Below, in pieces: positions 58,743 through 64,000 of a DNA stretch of 64,000 bases. A program made the position numbers and the translations under genes. The notes below the pieces were generated by a model. It worked only from the letters and a program-made list of their open reading frames with translations. It was not told where the DNA came from and ran no database searches. The DNA is taken from NCBI RefSeq assembly GCF_002000055.1, contig NZ_MVBD01000006.1:62001-126000 (forward strand). Direction: 5' to 3'. Position 1 is the stretch's first letter. The number at the start of each line of letters is the position of its first letter. The stretch is from Marinicella sediminis. GTDB lineage: Bacteria > Pseudomonadota > Gammaproteobacteria > Xanthomonadales > Marinicellaceae.

Positions 58743-59693
58743 ATGGTCGTAAAAGAAACAGACAACCCCAACACCCAGGTCACTGCCAAATCCATGGTGG
58801 AAACCCGCCACCATGCCCGGCAATTCAACCTCACCAGCATTAAAAAAGCGTCTTCAGCCATATCTGGCTTACATGATTCACGATTTCGCGGGCGAGGCAT
58901 GGATTACCAGGAATCAAGGATTTATCAGGCAGGTGACGACATCCGGAATATGGATTGGCGGGTCACCGCCAGAACCGGTAATGCCCACACCAAACTTTTT
59001 CAGGAAGAACGGGAAAGGCCCACTTACCTGGTGGTTGACACCAACAGCAGCCTGCATTTTGGCACCCGCACACAGTTCAAATCGGTACTTGCCAGCAAAG
59101 TCGCTGCACTGCTGGGTTGGTCATCGGTACAACAGGGTGATCGCATCGGCGTGTTGACTTATGGCAACAACGGCGTACACATCGTCAAAGCCACCGCCGG
59201 CAAGCGGGGCATGATGGCCATGATGGCTCACCTGATCAAGGCATTCAATGACCCGGGGACCGAACAACACAGTCTTGATCAGGCTTTACAGCAACTCAGG
59301 ACGGTCATTCGGCCTGGCTCTTTGGTGGTGTTGATCAGCGACTTGTATGACCTGGGAGCTGATTGCAAAAGGCACTTGTTACAACTGCGCAAACACAATG
59401 ACTTGCTGAGCATCAAAATCAGCGATCCATTCGAAAACCAACTGCCATTGCCGGCACTATACGGGGTGCAGACCAACAGCCAGCCAAGGGTGCTGGACAC
59501 CCATCAGCAGCGCACCCAGGAAAAAATGCGCCAACACAGGCAGCAACATTTCGACCAACTCAAGGAACAGGTGATCAGGGCTGGTGTACCCATCATTCCA
59601 GTTCAAACCAATGACCCCTGGGTTAACACCCTGAAGAATGGCCTGGGCAATCCCAATTTGGCCTTCAGTCACTGGCTGGGAGCAGACAATTGA
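58743..59693 (+). CDS. DUF58-domain protein
   Basis: A 316-residue protein with the DUF58 signature RFRGRGMDYQESRIYQAGD then MDWRVTARTG and RPTYLVVDTNSSLHFGT, a VWA-like fold whose MIDAS is DTNSS rather than a canonical DxSxS. It follows MoxR by 15 bases. No membrane segment is evident. It works with MoxR and the Bat proteins; the precise role is unknown. Its stop overlaps the DUF4381 start (TGATG). Confidence 0.94.
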   Translation: MVVKETDNPNTQVTAKSMVETRHHARQFNLTSIKKASSAISGLHDSRFRGRGMDYQESRIYQAGDDIRNMDWRVTARTGNAHTKLFQEERERPTYLVVDTNSSLHFGTRTQFKSVLASKVAALLGWSSVQQGDRIGVLTYGNNGVHIVKATAGKRGMMAMMAHLIKAFNDPGTEQHSLDQALQQLRTVIRPGSLVVLISDLYDLGADCKRHLLQLRKHNDLLSIKISDPFENQLPLPALYGVQTNSQPRVLDTHQQRTQEKMRQHRQQHFDQLKEQVIRAGVPIIPVQTNDPWVNTLKNGLGNPNLAFSHWLGADN

Positions 59694-60214
59694 TGCAAAT
59701 GCCTGATCCACAACAAACCACCTTGCCTTTACGCGACATCCGATTACCGGCCGAACCCGGCTTTTGGCCACTGGCTCCAGGTTGGTGGATATTGCTTGCA
59801 TTGCTCGCCTTGCTGATGATCTGGCTGGGCATCCTGTGGGTCCGCTACAGCCGCCGCAAACGACGCTGGCAAGCCATCAACCAACAGCTGTCCACCATTG
59901 AGTTTAACTACCGCCAACACCACGACAAGCAACAACTGTTACAACAACTGTCGGTATTTCTGAGGCGTTTTGTGAAACACCAACTGCATGATCACCAAGC
60001 CGTCAGCTCCAGTGGCGATCGCTGGATCAATGCCCTCAATCAATATCTGCCGGGTGAGCCATTCAAGGCCTATTCACAGCCGTTGACCAGCGGAGTTTTT
60101 CAGTCCGCTTGTGAATATGACGAACAACAATTACTGGCCTTGACCCGTCAATTGATCAAAACCCAGGTGATGCGCCCGGGACGCGCAAAAGCTCCGGAGG
60201 TCAGCCATGTTTAA
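59693..60214 (+). CDS. DUF4381-domain membrane protein
   Basis: A 173-residue protein with one hydrophobic segment (PGWWILLALLALLMIWLGILWV) after the typical LRDIRLPAEPGFWPLAPGWW block, and a cytoplasmic helical tail (LLQQLSVFLRRFVKHQL, GDRWINALNQYLPGEPF). This matches the DUF4381 proteins that sit between DUF58 and BatA in aerotolerance operons. TTG 59690 is an alternative start, but ATG 59693 gives the TGATG overlap. It overlaps batA by 8 bases. Confidence 0.92.
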   Translation: MQMPDPQQTTLPLRDIRLPAEPGFWPLAPGWWILLALLALLMIWLGILWVRYSRRKRRWQAINQQLSTIEFNYRQHHDKQQLLQQLSVFLRRFVKHQLHDHQAVSSSGDRWINALNQYLPGEPFKAYSQPLTSGVFQSACEYDEQQLLALTRQLIKTQVMRPGRAKAPEVSHV

Positions 60215-61172
60215 TCTTTACTGGCCCTGGATTTTTGGGTTGCTGCCTTTGCCTTTACTGATTCGCCTACTCCCCCGTGTCAGGCAAGCCAGTATCACCA
60301 CAATCAAAGCGCCTTTTCTCGATGATTTGTTCACCGGTAACCACCGGCAGCGGCGGCAAAATGCTTCCTGGATGAATTGGTTGCCCTGGTTACTGTTGCT
60401 GTTGGCTGTGAGCCGGCCTCAATGGATTGGCGAACCCGTTGCCTTGCCCATTGAGGGCAGGGATCTGATGCTGGCGATTGACATATCAGGCAGCATGGAA
60501 CAAAAAGACATGCAAATCAATGGTCAGGCAGTGGACCGATTGACCGCCGTTAAAAAAGTTGCCGGTGACTTCATTGAACGTCGCACCGGTGACCGCATTG
60601 GCCTGATCCTGTTTGGTGAAAATGCCTATTTACAGGCACCCCTTACTTTTGACCGGAAAACCGTCAAAGCACTGCTTTATGAAGCCGCCATTGGCCTGGC
60701 AGGTAAATCAACCGCCATCGGAGATTCCATTGGTTTGGCGGTCAAAAAGGCCCGGGAAACAGAAAACAACAACCGCATCCTCATTGTCCTGACGGACGGT
60801 CAAAACACCGCTGGGGCCATCGAACCACTCAAAGCTGCAGAGCTCGCACGGGCAGAAGACTTAAAAATTTATACCATAGGTGTGGGAGCCGACGAATTGC
60901 TGGTCAACAACTTTTTCGGACAACGCAGGATCAACCCTTCATCAGACCTTGATGAGGCCTCCCTGCGACGCATTGCTGCCATCACCGAAGGGAAATATTT
61001 CCGGGCCAGAGACACCAGTGAACTGGAACAGATCTATGCCATTCTTGACGAACTGGAACCACTGGCCGAAGAAGAACAGTTCTACCGGCCAACAGATGAA
61101 TTGTATTACTGGCCACTGCTGGCAGCCTTGGTTACCATGCTGTTAACCCTTTATTGGAGGCGCTGGCAATGA
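60207..61172 (+). CDS. batA: BatA-like VWA-domain membrane protein
   Basis: A 321-residue protein: two N-terminal membrane segments (LYWPWIFGLLPLPLLIRLLP and WMNWLPWLLLLLAVSRPQWI), a von Willebrand A domain with the MIDAS DISGSM and T in LPIEGRDLMLAIDIS, NRILIVLTDGQNTAG, and a C-terminal helix (YYWPLLAALVTMLLTLYW). BatA acts in the periplasm-facing membrane complex linked to oxygen tolerance in Bacteroides; the mechanism remains unclear. GGAGG precedes the start at 60196-60200. It overlaps the next gene by 4 bases. Confidence 0.93.
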   Translation: MFNLYWPWIFGLLPLPLLIRLLPRVRQASITTIKAPFLDDLFTGNHRQRRQNASWMNWLPWLLLLLAVSRPQWIGEPVALPIEGRDLMLAIDISGSMEQKDMQINGQAVDRLTAVKKVAGDFIERRTGDRIGLILFGENAYLQAPLTFDRKTVKALLYEAAIGLAGKSTAIGDSIGLAVKKARETENNNRILIVLTDGQNTAGAIEPLKAAELARAEDLKIYTIGVGADELLVNNFFGQRRINPSSDLDEASLRRIAAITEGKYFRARDTSELEQIYAILDELEPLAEEEQFYRPTDELYYWPLLAALVTMLLTLYWRRWQ

Positions 61173-62959
61173 TGGCAGAATGGGCATGGGCCGAATTTCA
61201 TTTTCTCAGACCCTGGTGGCTGGCCTTGTTGCTGCCCTCCTGGATCTTACTGAAAATGTGGTTACATAACACCACCCGTGAAGATGGCTGGCAACAAAGC
61301 TGTGATCCTGAGTTGTTGCAAGCCATGCAAATACAAAGTGCCACAAAAAGCACCCGCTGGACCCGCCTGTACTGGCCGGTGGTTACCCTGATGGTTCTGG
61401 CCTTGGCCGGACCAGCCATCCGACAGGTTCCACTGCCCATGCTGAAAAACCAGTCAGCACTGATCATTGCACTGGATGTGTCAAAAAGTATGCTCTCTGA
61501 TGACTTGAAGCCATCCAGATTACAAAGAGCCAAATTTAAAATTCAGGATTTACTGGAAGGCCGCCAGGACGGGCAAACGGCTTTGGTGGTGTATTCAGGT
61601 GATGCTTTTGTGGTCACCCCACTGACTGATGATACGGCGACCATCACCGCCTTACTTGATGTGATTGATCCGGGCATCATGCCTGCCAGTGGAACCAACA
61701 CCGTGGCCGCGCTGGACAAAGCCGAAGAATTGCTCAAACAGTCAGGTATCACCAAAGGGCAGGTTCTGCTGGTGACTGACCAGATTGAAATGTTTAAAAC
61801 CGAAGGCCGGATCGCTGAACTGCAAACTGCCGGAATTACCACCCATGTATTGGCCGTGGGGACCGCTGAAGGCGCTCCAATACCCACTGCCCAGGGATTC
61901 CTCAAAGACCTCAGGGGTAAAATCGTGATTCCGCAGGTTAATTACAATGAACTGCAACAAGCCGCCAAAGTGGGTCAGGGCCAATTCAGTGTATTAACCA
62001 ACAGCATCAATGAGGACACCCTCTATGACACCGATGCCGAACAGGGTGATGAAACCAATGAGGAAGAAACCGCTGGCACCAACTTCATCGATGACGGTCC
62101 CTGGCTGGCTGTGTTGATCATTCCTATGCTGGCATTGCTCTACCGGCGTGGACTGCTGATGGTGTTGTGCCTGGGCTTTATGCTCAACACCCCTGAAGTC
62201 CATGCCTGGTCGTGGGATGACTTGTGGCTGAATGAAGATCAACAGGCATTCCGACAATTGGAAAAATCGCCTGAACAGGCCTATGCGCAAGCCCAAAGCA
62301 CCGATCTGAAAGCCGCTGCCGCCTATAAAAAAGGCGATTACAAGACTGCCACACAATTGTACCCAGAACAGGGACAAACACTGGCCGATCATTACAACCG
62401 GGGCAATGCCCTGGCTCAAGCCGGTGAGCTGGAAGATGCCATCGACAGTTATAACCAGGCCCTGACTTTCGACCCTGAAGATGCCGACACCCTATACAAC
62501 AAACAGATCGTTGAGCAGGCACTTGAGCAACAGCAACAGCAACAGCAACAACAGCAAAATCAGGATCAGCAAAACCAGGACAGCGAGTCCAGTGAGTCTG
62601 AAGAACAACAATCGCAGGAACAGCAACAAAGCAGCGAACAGGAACAACAGGAACAACAACAGCAGGCACAAAAAGATCAGCAATCAGAAGCCAGTGAAGG
62701 AGACAGCGAATCTCCTGAAGAAAGTGCTGATCAACAACAGCAGACTGCTGAACAAAGCAATGAACAACCTGCTGAAGAAATTGAGTTAACCCCTGAAGAA
62801 ATGGCCCTCGATGCCGAAGAAAAACAGGCCATGGAACAATGGCTGAGAAGAATCAAAGATGATCCGGGCGGCTTATTACGCAGAAAATTTTTATACCAAT
62901 ACCACAAACGAAATCAAGACGGTGAAAGCTATGACAATCAAACCACTGAAGACTGGTGA
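61169..62959 (+). CDS. BatB-BatC fusion: VWA domain plus TPR, Gln-rich tail
   Basis: A 596-residue protein. N-terminal membrane helix (WWLALLLPSWILLKMWL), a VWA domain with MIDAS DVSKSM (about 100-105) and VLLVTDQIEMF, a second membrane segment (WLAVLIIPMLALLYRRGLLMVLCLGFML), then a TPR (DHYNRGNALAQAGELEDAIDSYNQALTFDPED, split) like BatC. The tail (about 450-560) is an extreme Gln/Glu/Ser run encoded by CAG/CAA repeats, then a short conserved end (WLRRIKDDPGGLLRRKFLYQY). In several species BatB and BatC are separate genes; here they are fused. Overlaps batA (ATGA) and precedes batD by 4 bases. GGAGG at 61155-61159. Confidence 0.92.
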   Translation: MMAEWAWAEFHFLRPWWLALLLPSWILLKMWLHNTTREDGWQQSCDPELLQAMQIQSATKSTRWTRLYWPVVTLMVLALAGPAIRQVPLPMLKNQSALIIALDVSKSMLSDDLKPSRLQRAKFKIQDLLEGRQDGQTALVVYSGDAFVVTPLTDDTATITALLDVIDPGIMPASGTNTVAALDKAEELLKQSGITKGQVLLVTDQIEMFKTEGRIAELQTAGITTHVLAVGTAEGAPIPTAQGFLKDLRGKIVIPQVNYNELQQAAKVGQGQFSVLTNSINEDTLYDTDAEQGDETNEEETAGTNFIDDGPWLAVLIIPMLALLYRRGLLMVLCLGFMLNTPEVHAWSWDDLWLNEDQQAFRQLEKSPEQAYAQAQSTDLKAAAAYKKGDYKTATQLYPEQGQTLADHYNRGNALAQAGELEDAIDSYNQALTFDPEDADTLYNKQIVEQALEQQQQQQQQQQNQDQQNQDSESSESEEQQSQEQQQSSEQEQQEQQQQAQKDQQSEASEGDSESPEESADQQQQTAEQSNEQPAEEIELTPEEMALDAEEKQAMEQWLRRIKDDPGGLLRRKFLYQYHKRNQDGESYDNQTTEDW

Positions 62960-62963
62960 TTCC

Positions 62964-64000
62964 ATGACAGCAGAACGGTTTTTTACCGGCTTGCTGCTGC
63001 TGTTCATGTGGCTACTCTCCAGTCAGGCACAGGCAGAAATCAAAGCTGCTGTTGATCGGCCAACCCTGTATTTTGGAGAATCATTGACATTAACCATCAC
63101 GTCAGACCAAAACACCAATACTCAACCCGACTTTACGCTACTGGATGCGGTGTTTCATGTGGGTCAGACTGGCAAATCATCATCCACCCAGATCATCAAT
63201 GGCGAAATGTCCACCCAGACCCAGTGGCAGGTTCTGCTGGTACCCAAATCCATGGGAAGTCACATCATTCCACCGATTGAGGTCGATGGTGAACGCACAG
63301 ATCCGATTAAAATCACGGTCAACAAACCAGACCCCAACGCCCAGGCCAAAGGCGATATATTCATTGAAATCGAAACCAATAAAGAAAGTGCTTTTGTGCA
63401 GGAAGAAATCATCCTGACCGTACGCCTTTTGTACGCCATCGCTCTGAAAAATGGCGCCTTGTCAGAACCTGGTGGTGATGGTGTAATTGTTCAGCAGATC
63501 AACAAAGGTGCCAATTACACCACCCAAAGGGATGGTAAAACCTATCAGGTACTGGAAAGAAAATACGCCATATTTGCCGAAAACAGTGGCCGCTTAACGC
63601 TCAACCCATTGGTTTTTGAAGGCGAGGTAACCGATAATTCACGCCGCTCTTTTGGGATGTTTCAACGGGGACGCCCCATTCGCCAGGTTTCAGAAATACG
63701 GGAACTTGACATCAAACAAATCCCGCAGTCCTTTATTGGCCAGGACTGGATTCCTGCCAAACAGCTCAACCTCACCCAAAGCTGGTCTCAGGACAAGCCA
63801 TATCAAGTAGGCGAACCCATTACCAGAACGATCACCCTGGCAGCTCATGGCCTGTCAGAAACCCAACTACCTGAGCTGCAAATACCTACACTGAACGGCG
63901 CCAAAGTGTACCAGGATAAAACCGACACCATGACCCGCACTGACGGCAAACAGTTGATTGCCACCAAGGTCATCAAATATGCAGTCATTCCAACCTCAGA
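62964..64000 (+). CDS. batD: BatD family protein, partial (runs off the window)
   Basis: The first 345 codons of an open frame with no stop before the window end. A signal peptide (RFFTGLLLLFMWLLSSQAQA) is followed by beta-rich Ig-like domains typical of BatD: LYFGESLTLTITSDQN, LLDAVFHVGQTGKSSSTQIIN and GRLTLNPLVFEGEV, plus YQVGEPITRTITLAAHGLSETQLPEL (split here). BatD is the periplasmic member of the Bat complex. An in-frame ATG at 62931 would start 11 codons earlier, overlapping the previous gene; 62964 gives a cleaner signal peptide and lies 4 bases after the stop. Confidence 0.92.
   Translation, partial: MTAERFFTGLLLLFMWLLSSQAQAEIKAAVDRPTLYFGESLTLTITSDQNTNTQPDFTLLDAVFHVGQTGKSSSTQIINGEMSTQTQWQVLLVPKSMGSHIIPPIEVDGERTDPIKITVNKPDPNAQAKGDIFIEIETNKESAFVQEEIILTVRLLYAIALKNGALSEPGGDGVIVQQINKGANYTTQRDGKTYQVLERKYAIFAENSGRLTLNPLVFEGEVTDNSRRSFGMFQRGRPIRQVSEIRELDIKQIPQSFIGQDWIPAKQLNLTQSWSQDKPYQVGEPITRTITLAAHGLSETQLPELQIPTLNGAKVYQDKTDTMTRTDGKQLIATKVIKYAVIPTS

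Noticed and set aside
62492-62683. Poly-Leu minus-strand frame at the CAG repeat
   Set aside because: Simply the complement of the CAG/CAA tract.
1-64000. CRISPR arrays, prophage or transposase genes
   Set aside because: No regularly spaced repeats, Cas, phage structural or transposase signatures seen on either strand.

Overview
The window looks like a chromosomal segment of a Gram-negative gammaproteobacterium, probably a marine or halotolerant aerobic heterotroph related to Xanthomonadales/Marinicella-type lineages. This placement is inference from gene content: lipoprotein signal peptides, a TonB-dependent receptor, flavin-dependent tryptophan halogenases, a kynurenine pathway, a Bat/MoxR operon, and Ser/Thr-kinase plus ECF-sigma pairs. 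There are no transposase, integrase, phage or CRISPR genes. Most genes sit in short operons joined by ATGA, GTGA or TGATG overlaps.

Layout. 1-3.1 kb: end of a pyruvate dehydrogenase operon (E2 C-terminus, two paralogous membrane proteins, then a lipoyl-domain-bearing E3). 3.3-6.3 kb: three secreted proteins of unknown function and a stand-alone winged-helix regulator. 6.3-8.4 kb: a gene-poor accessory patch with a tRNA-Arg(UCG) gene, two decayed tRNA 3' ends each attached to a near-identical terminator, a dispersed repeat and small ORFs. 8.6-12.6 kb: one 1341-residue membrane protein. 13.1-15.7 kb: kynU-kmo. 15.8-19 kb: small housekeeping and detoxification genes (GlsB-like, PaiB-like, VOC-GNAT-GNAT operon, DDAH). 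19-22.5 kb: a Ser/Thr kinase-TPR receptor divergent from an ECF sigma gene. 22.6-25 kb: an ExbD-like lipoprotein and bioH-bioC. 25-31.8 kb: methyltransferase, small membrane proteins, kinase-like protein, acyltransferase, and a membrane LytTR regulator with a DUF2007 partner. 32-35.2 kb: a Cys/Met-metabolism PLP enzyme and a BlaI/M56 sensor pair with a visible operator. 35.6-44 kb: a TPR membrane protein and a locus of TonB receptor, sulfotransferase-like protein and two tryptophan halogenases. 44.2-50.5 kb: DUF1287, dodecin, M2 peptidase, a Tyr/Arg-rich lipoprotein, EamA and DUF4389 genes. 50.4-52.7 kb: an atypical SDR with an aldehyde dehydrogenase. 52.8-53 kb: a promoter plus hairpin that looks like a small RNA gene. 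53.2-57.4 kb: glutathione reductase, a second ECF sigma, polysaccharide deacetylase and SufT. 57.7-64 kb: the MoxR-DUF58-DUF4381-BatA-BatB/C-BatD operon, cut by the window end.

The clearest functional modules are tryptophan catabolism (kynU-kmo, perhaps the SDR/ALDH pair), a TonB receptor locus with two halogenases, signal transduction by kinase/sigma and BlaI/M56 pairs, and the Bat operon. The most unusual items are the candidate small RNA at 52.87 kb with an anti-Shine-Dalgarno-like loop, the three-copy dispersed repeat family, the duplicated tRNA-end/terminator units, the M56 protein whose sensor region is a Gln/Arg-rich coiled coil, the giant protein carrying a TonB-plug-like box, and the sulfotransferase-halogenase operon. 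All functional statements rest on reading the sequence; no database search was run.
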